This document shows positions 50,160-61,559 of a stretch of 64,000 bases of DNA, in pieces. The notes under the pieces were generated by a model. The model ran no database searches and was not told where the DNA came from. It saw only the letters and a list, made by a program, of their open reading frames with translations. The stretch is from Epiperipatus broadwayi (Eukaryota; Onychophora; Udeonychophora; Euonychophora; Peripatidae). The translations under genes and the position numbers were made by a program. Where the stretch lies: the NCBI GenBank assembly GCA_028023455.1, contig JAQFVV010006334.1, positions 3,366,596 to 3,430,595 on the forward strand, written 5' to 3'. Position 1 is the stretch's first letter; each line of letters begins with the position of its first letter.

Positions 50160-52190
50160 TTACTGCTTAATCAATTATATCCTAAAGAAAATCTTCAACA
50201 ACATATCATACTTTACTGGATTTTGAAAAATATACATTTTTTAATTATTTAAAATGCAGATATGTTTTGTTTAAAATTAGTTTGTAAAATCTTTAAAAAG
50301 TCACTTAGCATCATTCACCATTTGAGCAAAAGTTATAACGGATATCAATAGTTAAGTTTCAATATCATTAAAAACAATAATCAAAAGTGAGAAATGTAAT
50401 AGGAAAATTATATAGCATTTCGAAAAACAACTTATTGACTTTATATTACATTTAACCTGCTGAAAACCCATATTTTACTCATTTTCTGCTTCACAAGATC
50501 TTTTTTGGGTCTGATAAAAGTTGTTCCATTTGTGCACTATCTTGATCCCTTGCTAAAAGATTTCTTTAAAGTGAAAAAAGAGTTAAAGTATAATATGGTA
50601 ATTGCACTTAAATCTTTTCTTGGAGGTCTTAGTTGCTAAAGTTTTTAAAGCATAGTATCAGTACAACATCTGAGAAAAATGAAATTTAATAAAAAAAATG
50701 TTCAGTGAAATAACAGCCACATCACTTAATTTTTGTAAGAATACATTTCCTCGCTATAGTGCACCGTATATATTGTATTTGTTTTAATTATGACTGCAGT
50801 GTTACATTTTTCTGAGGGTGAAAAATATTTTTAATGTAAAAGTGAATTTTCTATCAACAGATCTGATTATGCAAAAGGTCTAAAATCTGTTCATTAGTAA
50901 TTATATATAAACACATAGGTTCATCTATATATATATTGTGCCTTTTTATATTGGTACACTCCATAATAAATTAAATTAAAAGTAAAATTTTAGGTGAATA
51001 ATTTTAAATTTTATAAATAATTATATTTGATTGTAAAGCTAGGAAAAATAGGAGTTACCTTGGTCGTTTTGGGGTTGAACCTAAGGTCATTTAAATTGGA
51101 TTAACATAAATTCTTTAAATCTTGATTAAAGTATTTATTTTAAAAGCATATAAGAAAAAAAAAACCTAAACATTATTTGTTAATAGTTAATCTTTTATAA
51201 TATTTAAAGTGTAGTGAGGTTTTACTATAATATTTATAAATAAAAATATGTGCTGTAGATATATGTAATCATGTTTGTGTGCATATAATATAATAAAGAA
51301 TTAGCTATTTTCAGTGACATCTTGATTTATTTTAAAAATTAAATAAAATAATCTTTATTTTAGTATTTATATGATAAAATGTTAGTAAAGTCAATTTGGA
51401 ATTTATTTGATAGAAGATCAAATTTAAATTGTTTAAATTAGTTTTACTTTAACTATCTTTTAATTAAGTTCATTAAAAATCTTTTTTAAAAATTTTGTTG
51501 TTAAATATCTACTGTATAATATTATTCTAAAAATTATCTAAACTGTATTTGGAACTAAACCGAATATTCATTATGGAATGATTTTGAGAATCAACCAATG
51601 AGATATCAGTGATTTGAAATGATTTTTTTTTTTTTTGAGCAGACAATGTTTTAAATAAGAAGATTAAAAAAATTAGGACTGGAAGAAAGTATTTTAGTTC
51701 TTTCCATAAACTTTAATTTTTACATTATTAAAATATTATTTTTATTTAAAAAGTAAAATAATGAACATTTATTTAATAGCCTAATAGTATTTTGTAAAGT
51801 TTCTTGAAAATTATGGAGTAAAGCAATTTCCTATCTCTGCTGGTATAACCCCTCTGAAAAAAAAAAAAATTGGAATCGTTATATCATTTAAAGTACCAAA
51901 AAAATAGAAGGAAGAAGTTGTAAATCTATGCAAGCTTGTTGTCAGGTAAAAAAGGAATTAGATTTGAGAACAGTGAGTATTATATCAATACGTAGTAAAT
52001 TAATTACCAAGCAAGCTGATTTAAGTCTAGTTTGTGTTAGTAATAAAAACTACAATAGACAGTTTTGAATGTATGGACAAACAAGGAAAAATATTCATGT
52101 TAAATTGAATCACAGAAACTTAAAGATAATGAAAAGTAACTCAGTAAATAATTTTAAATTGTTACATTTTTGTTTAACAATGTAACAATT
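50160..52190. other. Very AT-rich spacer
   Basis: Homopolymer-rich, no coding or repeat signal recognised. Confidence 0.5.
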
Positions 52191-52760
52191 TACTATAGAT
52201 AAATACTCTTCATATAATAGAGATATATATGGAAGATAGTGACCTGGGTCAACTGAGGAGTGCTGGTTCAGCACAAAATGCATCTTGGGGGTCATATGAA
52301 TGGAAGGTATTATGGGGGTTGTTTAATATATCTATAAAATATTACACATGGGAAAGAAAAAGATGAATAACTCCATATGTGTGTGCGTTTAAAATTAAAC
52401 AATCAGATATATTAATCTTTAACTGAGGTTTAAAATTTATATCTGTGCTAGAGATAATCTCTAGTTTAGAAAATGATTAGTAATAATCATTATTGTATTT
52501 ATCTGAGGTAGATGGTGTCAAAGCTGTGAGTGGAGTGAGTTTGACTATGGTAAATAAAAATGTAACAATTTACTATAGATTAATACTCTTCATATATATA
52601 TATATATGAGAGATAGTGATTGGGGACAACTGATGAGTGCTGGTTCAACATGAAATGCATCATGGGGGTCCTTTGCCTTTTATTTATCTTTATTTATATG
52701 AATTTAATAAGAATGGGGCAGTATGGAGGTTGTTTAATATAACTATAAATAATTTTAACG
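52190..52760 (+). repeat. Pair of direct repeats (SINE-like family copies 3 and 4)
   Basis: 52190-52350 and 52559-52750 both run TGTAACAATTTACTATAGAT, TACTCTTCATAT, GATAGTGA, CAACTGA.GAGTGCTGGTTC, AAATGCATC.TGGGGGTC, GGTTGTTTAATAT. The centres match the heads of the repeats at 45.84 and 46.38 kb. The flanking TGTAACAATTTACTATAGAT start suggests that the duplicated unit is larger than the SINE-like part. Confidence 0.75.
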
Positions 52761-54015
52761 AAAATATTTACCTAAGAAAAGCTGGATTTAATACTGTAAG
52801 AAAGCAAGAATAAGTATATTTAATTAATAATTTAAATCAGGTAAAATGTGTTGGAATATGGTTTATCATTTCATTAAGACAATTATCTATAACTGACATT
52901 ATAGTTGAATTTTATATAATGAATAAATGATATAAAAGTAAAAGGATGTATTTATACAGAATGGACAAAAGAAAAAAAATAATTAGAGGATGTTTTATCT
53001 ACATTTTTAATATGAGACTTAGAATGTTTATTATAAAGTTGAGTAAATTGCTTGTTAATGAGATAAGATTGAAAAAAAAAATATGAGAAAGAAAACCAAG
53101 TAAGCACTGATGATGAATGATATTAAGTAGATATAAATTTTGATGGTAATGGTTTAATAAATCTATGGAATAAATATCTTATTGTTCAAAATGTGTATAA
53201 TTTATATCCAAGCTAATATCGATCTGCATAGCAAATAGAAGTTTGTATAAAATATTAGTTAATAAAAGAATAATACTTGAAATGGATACCAATAGGATAA
53301 TGTGAATTGTAAAATATGATATATGAAGTTATGAAAAATTAATATTATAATAAAAAAGTAATATTACAATAAAAATATATGTTTAATAAAATTGGAAAGA
53401 AGTTTTATTGTAAGTTGAAAGAATGTCAAATTGGAGAATAATTGTTTGCATTGGAATTTCTGTAGATAATTATTTTACAAGGATATCAGTGAAGGGGGTT
53501 AGTTACAACTGTAAATTGTTTAAAACATTTGAAACGGTTTTAATTACCATGAAAACCAAACCCTCCAATGTTAAAATATTGTTATACTTGTGTTCTGTTT
53601 TAAGAAAGAAAAAAATAATTCTAAAATATTGTTGGTGTTTGGATAATTTTAATCTCTATATTTCGGATAAATATGATAAAAGTATTGGGAGATTAAATGT
53701 TTAAAGATTAATAATACGTTTTATACATCTATTGATGTATTTAATTGTTTAAATTTTATTTTGTGATATAGATCCATAAAAGTATATAAGTATATAAAAT
53801 ATATTAAAATATATACTGTAATATTTAGATTTTGATCTCATATTTAATCTAATATAATTATAGTATATTTATATTTGATATTTCTGTGTTGTGCTATTTG
53901 TTTATGATTGTGGTACTATCGAAAAAGGGATAAGTTAGGATTAAAGCAGTAAAATTTGAATATTTCAACCAGAAGTATAGATAGTTATTATATAAGTTTA
54001 TGGTAGAATATATAT
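52760..54015. other. AT-rich DNA with one unrecognised 93-residue frame
   Basis: The plus-strand frame at 53423-53704 starts with ATG but shows no domain I recognise, no splice signals around it, and composition like its surroundings. I do not call it a gene. Confidence 0.4.
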
Positions 54016-54017
54016 AT

Positions 54018-54218
54018 ATCATTAAAAACCTCTCAACACTCAGATCATCCCAAAATCAATAACAATCAACAATTTTAAACTGTTATCAAGGCAATCTCCT
54101 TTTAACAATAAAGGGATTCCATCTTTATTGTTAAAAGGAGGTTGCCTTGACAACAGTTTGAAATTGTTGATTGTTTATTGACATTGGATTGTCTAAGTGG
54201 TGACTGGTTTTTAATGAT
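54018..54218. mobile_element. Foldback MITE, 201 bp, near-complete hairpin
   Basis: Arms 54018-54113 and 54123-54218 pair over most of their length around a 9-nt loop. The ends are ATCATTAAAAACC/GGTTTTTAATGAT and the inner stem CCTTTTAACAATAAAG/CTTTATTGTTAAAAGG is perfect. The right arm shares its core with the MITE disrupted by the hAT at 31.06 kb, so the two belong to one family. Confidence 0.88.
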
Positions 54219-54269
54219 TACTTACGAACCGGTTTAGCCTTGAACATTATTACACTTATTATATATATA

Positions 54270-54417
54270 TATAATTGAAATAATATTTTTAACGGTTTAC
54301 AAATAATTACAAACAATCTTTAAATAGGCAGGTTAGAAAGTAACCAAAAGTACTTCTGCAGATTTAAAGATTGTTTGTAATTGTTTGTAAACCGTTAAAA
54401 ATATTATTTCAATTATA
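54270..54417. mobile_element. Foldback MITE, 148 bp, 56-bp arms
   Basis: Arms 54270-54325 and 54362-54417 are inverted with one mismatch (AATATTTTTAACGGTTTACA core) and a 36-bp spacer. Flanked by TA microsatellites on both sides, consistent with insertion into a TA repeat. It sits 51 bp from the previous foldback element. Confidence 0.9.
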
Positions 54418-54479
54418 ATTACAATATTGTTTTTAATGGATATTTTATTTGTTTTATATATATATATATATTGTAATGG

Positions 54480-57400
54480 AATTACTCACAAAGGCAAATA
54501 TATAAATTATTTCACTCTCGAGGAAAATGATTACCAGTAGCTACCTGTGTACATGGTGGAAGGACTATACAAAATTTTGACCCTTGATAATAGTCACACA
54601 TAATTATTCCTTCAAGGAAGACTAACATTTTTAGCTTCTACTTGTTTTCTATTGTGCTCAACACTTTGAAACACTAATAGTAATTGGAAAATGAAATTTG
54701 GGGCCATAATTACAGTATTCTCATAGTTTCAGGTCTAAATTTATATGTTTATTAACTTAAAATACTTTCTGGAGATACTAATTTCTTTTTTTTTTGCCAT
54801 TATGCTTTATTTTTAAAGAAATCAGTGATGTCTAAAATGTGTAAATACTTCTTTACTTTGATAATTTCTTCTTGTAATTCATAGCTGATTTCTAGTGAGA
54901 TAGTATTTTCTGCCATCTCATGTGTAAATAACTTAATATTTAATTTATTAGCTATTTTTAGTAGTTTCATTATTTTGTAGTTTAAAATTTTATAAAAATA
55001 TAAAATAAATGTGTTATCGTATATGTAACCAATTTAAAAGTTCTTTATCTGGCCAAAGGATTAGACTGCAAAGTTTGATTTTTTGTTTCATTCAGTTAAT
55101 AATTGCTCTAGCTAAATTTTTTTCTTTAATTATAGGGTTTTTAAAAGTTTTTCATATAAATTCTATTCTCTAATAATATAAAAGGTGGGATGGGGGGAAT
55201 TATAAAAAATGTCACAATTAAGCTCTATTGTTGAATATCAGGGAAGATACCAATTTGGTAAATTAAACCTATGTGTAAATGAGTATCTCTATTGTATGTT
55301 CGCTTAACTATTCAAGAAGTTTTAAGATTAAAATTCTGAAAGATAAAAGAAAAAACATTTAAGTTGCATCATTTTCTAAAAATATCCAAAAGGTGAGAAT
55401 TCTATTTGGAAAAGAAAAATTAATTAAAAGTGCGGAGGGAGGAGTAATAATAATAATAAAAAAAGGTATAAATTAAAGAGATTTTTTTTTTGTTCAAGGA
55501 TTACTGCAATTATTTTGGTGAATGTTTAGCTTCTATTTGGAGAGTGCTGAGAAAATGTTCTCCAGATAGAGAAATCAAGGATTTTTCTCTCAGGAAAACT
55601 CTGTTGGCTTAGCTGTATCTGACGTTGTCCAAGAAAATACCAACTCCAGAAATCAGTGATATCAGCCAGCTAGCCAAGGGTGTTTAAACATGAAAGAGGA
55701 CAGTTGTGATTCATGAAAGAAGCTATGGAAGAATGTCAAACCCATGAAGTTTGCACTATAGATTGCCACCAAATAATTTTGCAGTGGATGATCAATGCCA
55801 ATTTAATTTCTTTTAATAGCACTGAGGTAAATATAGACTGTTTCTTAAAGTTGAATTTAATTCCATTGATATAGCAAAGTACAATTAGAGAATCGATAAA
55901 TTTTAATGGTATAAGCTACAGTATAGTGTAACAGTTCAACAATAGAAAATGAGATTTATTTGATTAATCTATCTAATTGTACATTTATTTTTATGCTAAA
56001 GTAATTATTAATTTCTGACATGATTTTGAGAATAGGTTTATATGTTAATTTTAATTTTTTTGTTAATCTGCATTATTATATGTGTGTGTATGGGGATTTT
56101 GATTTCATGAGGGTGAATAGACCGATCTTTGAAAAATAAAAGATATAATGTAAAGGTAAAATGTGGACATAAGACACAAAGACACTTATGCCATAATTTA
56201 ATTGTCAAGAATTAACTTGTATAACATTAGCAAGGTAGAAATTTGGGGTTAAATGAGAAAATTAGCTTACTATTATAATATGCTTAGTCTTACATTTCTA
56301 TTTGAATAGGGTGCCTACAAAAAATTTGGATCTTAGTTATTTCATAAGTTAGTGAATGGTATATTTTCCTTGTGAAAAGAGAATCAATAATAATGTTATA
56401 TTAAGGATTGGTTTTAAATAAATGGTACATGGTTGAAGCTAATTAGAAAGCTATTTTTCAAAGATCACATCATTCGATGGAAGAGGAAAAGGGAATCAAA
56501 AGTATAATAAAGATTATTGTGTGTTAATACTTACTTGCATGTCAATCTTGTTTATTTTTGTTATAAAGTAATAAACACAAAAACAATTGAATCTTTTGGA
56601 GAGATGGTGTATGACACTAGTAGAGTCTCTAAGAGATTATGCTAAAAAGATTTTATGGCCTTGCTACATAAATAAATACTATGACTCTACAATAATCTTC
56701 TCAGTCTAGTGCTATCCATCTGCCTAGTGGCACCCTTGTACCAGATACTGTAATCTTAATAATCTTAGCAGTTTAGCAACTTAATATCAGTTTGTACCAC
56801 CACACTAGATTTATTTATTTAATTATGTTGTTTTGTTATATCATCTGTAAATGCAATCCAGCATTGGTTGGTATTCCTTGGCATTATTCAATATTATTAG
56901 GATATTATTATAGTTCCATGAAGAAAGCTACATTTCTGAAAAGATGAAGTAACACTCCATCTCAGATTTTAACCCATCATTATAAAAATATACAAATATT
57001 GAAGAATTCAATTGTTCCATTGCTCTAATTTTATAAGCAGCATGAAGAAGACTAGCAGGGGATCATAATTTATTTTTTTGTCTGGCAATCATCCAAATAC
57101 CATAGTAATCTGTGAACTACATGATTTAAGCATTTGTTCTATTAATTTTTTTTATTGATACTTAATATTTTTGGAAATAATTTTTCTCAAAATATTATTT
57201 TAAAAATAAAAGAAGAAATAATCTTTTTATTTTTTACAAATTATATTGTTTTCAATTTGCTGATATATTATCATTTGCTTTTAAAAAATACATAAACGAA
57301 TAAATAAACTTATTAAAAAGTTTTTAAAACACACAATAACTTTTTTATATTTATTTTCTTTAACAGTCCTACAAGCGATTTACGTCAGAAAAGTATAAAT

Positions 57401-58180
57401 ATAAATGCTTGTTGCTAATATCGACATTATACTGTCATATTTGCAGAATCACATCTGTCATCATTACACCATTTAATCTGAAAATTATTCATGACCAAAT
57501 AATTCTGAAATATGTGTTATACTTTTTAAGTGTGAAAATTCCCAGTAGTGGAATACGGTTTGTATATGCAATATAATTGTATATAGAATCTCAAAATAAA
57601 TGGTATAATTTACTGTCCATCTACTTTTGGTTCATCATGTATACAAAGACATAGTAAATGGTATACCAAAAGATAAGGATACATTACTAACTAGATTTGC
57701 AATTACGAGGTTAAGGAATTTGAATGACTTTTCATTTTGATTTTACTTTTCTTACTAAAAATAATTAGATATCCATTTACTTACCAATATTAGATCACTA
57801 GTTGGATTGGTTTGGGTCAGAATCCTGAAAAAAAATCTAAGCCTTATTGATCACTGAAAATTTTTTTAAAGTTCTACCCAGCTAAAATATTTGTCTAAAA
57901 TATTACAAGAACTTTTCCAAAATTTATTTTTCTTTCATCCATATTAATTTTTTTTTTATCTTAATGTCTTCAGTAACTTAGGTTAGTAGAGGGTCACCTC
58001 AGTTTTAAAAAAATGATATGCCATTTGCATTTTGCTTGCACAATCTTATTTAAAATTTGATTGTAGTAAGAAAACATTGATTATAGTTTTATTTTTGCTT
58101 TGTCTATGTTCTTGGTAAATTTTGTATATGTGGAATTGAACTTAAAAGATAAATTTAGTAACAAAGCACTTTTACATTTA
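54480..58180. other. Mostly AT-rich spacer
   Basis: No confirmed gene. 55440-55830 is less AT-rich and holds a weak candidate terminal exon (55497-55613, see findings). The rest shows nothing I can support. Confidence 0.5.
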
Positions 58181-58186
58181 ACCTAA

Positions 58187-58778
58187 TGTTGTGTTTGGTT
58201 AGGCTTACAGTTCATTTCCAAAACAACAACCACAAAAAGAATAACTACTCAGCAACTAATATGTACAATTTATTAGTCCAAAAAATATACACACATTAGT
58301 TAAACAAATGAATAAATACAGTTGATACAATTGAATGCTGAAATAGTCGAGCTGAGTATGGAATTCACTTCTAGCTAAATGATTAGCCTGCCTCATGAGC
58401 TCTGGTAAGACTCTTCCAGCTATGTATTTAGCTTGCCTTAAGTCAGCTCTAATTCAGATGTAGCAGTGTCCAGTCTGTAGGTGGACTTGTCTCACTATGT
58501 GGACATCATGACAATGAGGAGAGATACTATCCTTGCTGATGGCAGAGAGTTTAATAGAGAGCATGTTCTGTTGTTCAGGTTGACAGAAGTAATTGTTCTC
58601 TCCTTGCCTCCAAAAGGCTGACTATTTAATGGCAGATCCCCTACCTTACTGGAAACATGCAGATTTGGTGTGTGAACCCCAGTAAAGGGTTTAATCCCTT
58701 TGGATAGCAACTGGATAATAGTCAATCAGGTAAGGAATCTGAAATAGTCCACATCTAAAGGGAAGGTCAGATATGACA
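58187..58778 (-). mobile_element. Probable solo LTR, minus strand
   Basis: Read on the minus strand it starts TGTCATATCTGACC and ends AACACAACA, the same terminal words as the 5' LTR of the Gypsy relic at 43.8 kb. Flanking CCTAA (58182-58186) and CATAA (58779-58783) may be a 5-bp duplication with one change. A minus-strand AATAAA lies near 58270. The GC-richer body contains a 76-residue frame without any domain, which I attribute to the LTR. Confidence 0.5.
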
Positions 58779-58864
58779 CATAATCTTAATTGATGAAGTG
58801 TACGATTATATAGGTTGTGTTAGTTTGTGTATAGTACCTATTACATATACTTTAATTGGTATTA

Positions 58865-58946
58865 AGAGAATTAAGAGTGCATATATATATATATATCAGA
58901 TTCAAAGAGAATTAAGAGTGCATATATATATATATATCAGATTCAA
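58865..58946 (+). repeat. 41-bp tandem duplication with (AT)n core
   Basis: AGAGAATTAAGAGTGCATAT begins at 58865 and again at 58906, each copy followed by an AT run and CAGATTCA. The copies are identical, so the event is recent. Confidence 0.9.
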
Positions 58947-59135
58947 AGAGTATCATATACTAGTAGTGGAGAATTACTTAGGAGATGTGCTATTGACTTT
59001 AAACTGGTTTTATGGGTTACTATTTGATTAAGTGGCCGATTAATTATGTATGAATTTTTAAATGAAAAAATTATAATAAATGAGAGCAACGAGTATTAAA
59101 GCAAAGTTTATATTCTAATTTTAATGACCAATGGT

Positions 59136-59215
59136 TGCAATGGAATAGCTAAGGTTATTAAGCTTAATATGGCTGCATATATATCTGGAGGTGTAAGAGT
59201 TCGATCTCTAATTTT
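59136..59215 (+). repeat. tRNA-like SINE head or tRNA pseudogene
   Basis: TAGCTAAGGTTATTAAGC (59146-59163) resembles a tRNA D arm/A box, and AGAGTTCGATCTCT (59196-59209) a T arm/B box with the conserved GTTCGA. The spacing of about 53 nt is longer than in a standard tRNA, and no clean acceptor stem is seen. Confidence 0.4.
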
Positions 59216-59994
59216 TATTTTATTTAATTTGTTGTAGAAATGTGATTGCAATTATTGAGATTTGGCTGAAACAGAAATGACATCTAAGAAGTCAAGAGTG
59301 ATTCGAATAAAAATAGTTGCTATAAAACTTGGGAAAATCCTTCTTTGTATACTATTGATGAGTATTATGAGTGAGGTTGGTTGAAACTTAGTGATGCTTG
59401 TAATGAGAGTTCGATAAATTTGAAGTGATGGGCACTTAAAAAGAAAATGTTGGATAGTTTCTTCCTTCTTGTGGAAGTGTGGACCAGTGGAAACTATATT
59501 GGTAGAAAATATTTTTTTAGCTTAGAAGCTAAAAATTGGTAATGCTCTCAACAAAACGCTTTTACCTTTACATATTTTTTTTTTTGTTATTGCTGGGTTA
59601 AAATTGTTTATCAAAAAAGATTAATTGCTTTGTATTTTTGATTTTTAAGTTATTTTTACCATTTAAAATATAATCCTTTGAAATATATATTAATAAATGT
59701 ATATAAATAATGGCTGCCTCTATAACAAATAACTAAGCAGAAGTCAAAGTCATCTTCAGACTCATTATAACACTAATGTTAATTGAGATGGTGTTGGTTA
59801 ATATTAGCCTCATAACAACTTGCAAAACACTAGGTATCATATCGCAATATATATATACACACATAATAGAATGCATATTCTCATGCAAATTTCAGATTTT
59901 TATTTTTTCTTTATAAGCGTCACTCTTATTTTAATAAATTTCTTTCCTTAACTATTACATATATAGATAGATAAACTAAAATATATAATCTTGA

Positions 59995-59996
<2 letters not shown>

Positions 59997-60087
<91 letters not shown>
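59997..60087. repeat. (AT)n microsatellite, about 45 units
   Basis: Uninterrupted AT dinucleotides. The minus-strand Ile-Tyr repeat frame over it is an artefact. Confidence 0.97.
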
Positions 60088-60092
<5 letters not shown>

Positions 60093-60141
60093 AAAGTCAG
60101 ATGTCACATAACTTGTATATAGCTTGCATTTACCAATATGT

Positions 60142-60500
60142 AAAATTAAGAGCATGCTAATGAGCTCTAAACAAGCTTTTATTATTATTATTATTATTAT
60201 GATAAATGCTATTACAAGAGAAGGCATTCAAATCATCTTTATCTTAGATTGTCCCCATACCCAAATGTCTAAAAGTTTCAGATCTTCTTCTTGACAATTA
60301 CCTTTTAGATAAATGCTTAGCTTGAGTTGGTTTTTGAATCTAGTGTCCCAACTCCTCACTGAAGAGACCCATAGGAAGAAAGCAGTCTGGATATGGGGAC
60401 AATCTAAGATAAAGATGATTTGAATGCCTTCTCTTACAGTAGCATTTATCATAATAAAAAAAAAAGCTTGTTTAGAGCTCATTAGCATGCTCTTAATTTT
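60142..60500. mobile_element. Foldback element, 359 bp, arms about 110 bp
   Basis: Left arm 60142-60259 and right arm 60392-60500 are inverted repeats sharing TTAAGAGCATGCTAATGAGC, CTCTAAACAAGC, ATGATAAATGCTA, AGAGAAGGCATTCAAATC and TTAGATTGTCCCCATA. The left arm carries an (ATT)n run where the right has poly-A. The central 132 bp are unique. It lies in the intron 3' to the Ig exon. Confidence 0.9.
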
Positions 60501-60734
60501 ATATATATATAAGTTCATGTTTATATAAGAATATATAAAATTACATTCATTTATTAATAACAAAATTAATCATCATAATTCTTTGATCATTTTTCTTATT
60601 TTATGGTATTCAGTCATTAAAAATAGTAGAGGGACCAATTGTTATAAGCTCTTATGCCATTGATAACCTTTCTGCACATAAATATTAAGTTATAGCAATT
60701 ATTGAGCAATTATATAACAGAATAAACACAGACG

Positions 60735-60766
<32 letters not shown>

Positions 60767-60767
<1 letters not shown>

Positions 60768-60962
60768 CAGAATGACCTTTCTTTTAATTAGTTCAGCAGT
60801 GCTAGCTGTAAAACTAAGTCTGAGTATAACAGCATAGGTAAAAGGTAGCCTCATCTATAGGCTACAAAGATGTTTTAAGTATATTGACATTCAGATTAAT
60901 GTAAACAAAAAGCTGTTTAACAGGTAGCACTGCTGCAGTAATTTAAAGAAAGATCATTCTGG
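60767..60962. mobile_element. Foldback element, 196 bp, arms about 43 bp
   Basis: TCAGAATGACCTTTCTTTTA...CAGCAGTGCTAGCTGT at the left (60767-60809) and its inverted counterpart at 60920-60962, with about seven mismatches. The centre has a small hairpin GTAGCC...GGCTAC. CA/TA microsatellites flank both ends. It lies some 60 bp from the Ig exon donor site. Confidence 0.8.
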
Positions 60963-61023
60963 TATTTCTGTATTTGAATTTCACACACACACATATATAT
61001 ATATATGCACATACAAAACTTAC

Positions 61024-61269
61024 CAGAAACCTCTATAATAAAATGACATGTGAAAGTAGAATGCTTGTTTGAAGCTGTACAAGTAATGTTTTCATTATCG
61101 TGGAATGTCCTAGAAAGCATTTTATTTTTATGTGCATTAAAAGTCTTTGAAGTAGATGTCCATTCATATGATAATACAGGTGGATGAACATTAATAGAGC
61201 AATTCAGATCTACTCTACTGCCTAACTGAACTGTATAATTTCCAGGGGATTGTTCACAAAGTGGAGTGT
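61024..61269 (-). CDS. Immunoglobulin-domain exon (single exon, partial gene)
   Basis: A minus-strand exon of 246 bp with a long T tract and CAAG acceptor just upstream and a consensus donor G|GTAAGT at 61024/61023. It is open in exactly one frame and is phase 1 at both ends, the usual arrangement of exons encoding whole Ig domains. The 82-residue product has the Ig pattern: first Cys in 'VDLNCS' (residue about 24), the core Trp in 'YEWTS' (37), and the second Cys in 'NITCTASN' (64), then a G-strand-like 'CHFIIEV'. Extra Cys at about 5 and 75 could form another disulfide. NYT, NCS and NIT are potential N-glycosylation sites, so an extracellular or adhesion/receptor role is likely. Residues are I-set or C2-like; which Ig-superfamily gene it belongs to is unknown. 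No other exon of this gene was found with confidence in the window. Confidence 0.85.
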
Positions 61270-61559
61270 CTTGAAAAAAAAAAAAAAAATAGGAATAATT
61301 TTTACTTAACTTTAGAATTACTATTAAATTTATATAAATTTACAAAATGTATGGCAATAAATTATTTAATATAATACTTGTTTATTTATGAATAAATTAA
61401 AATAGCTGAGTTTTTTTTCCAATAAATTTATTAAACGTAAATAAGTATGATATAAAGTGATTTTGTACAGAAAAAAAAAAATTAATACAAACATAAATTT
61501 TGTACAAGTGTAAATTTTTGATTATCTTCTGATTATCAGTTCTCAAATAACAGCTAATG

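Noticed and set aside
58495-58725. 76-residue minus-strand frame beginning with ATG
   Set aside because: No domain, no splice context; lies inside the probable solo LTR.
59976-60227. 83-residue minus-strand frame with an Ile-Tyr run
   Set aside because: Artefact of the (AT)n microsatellite and the adjacent foldback arm.
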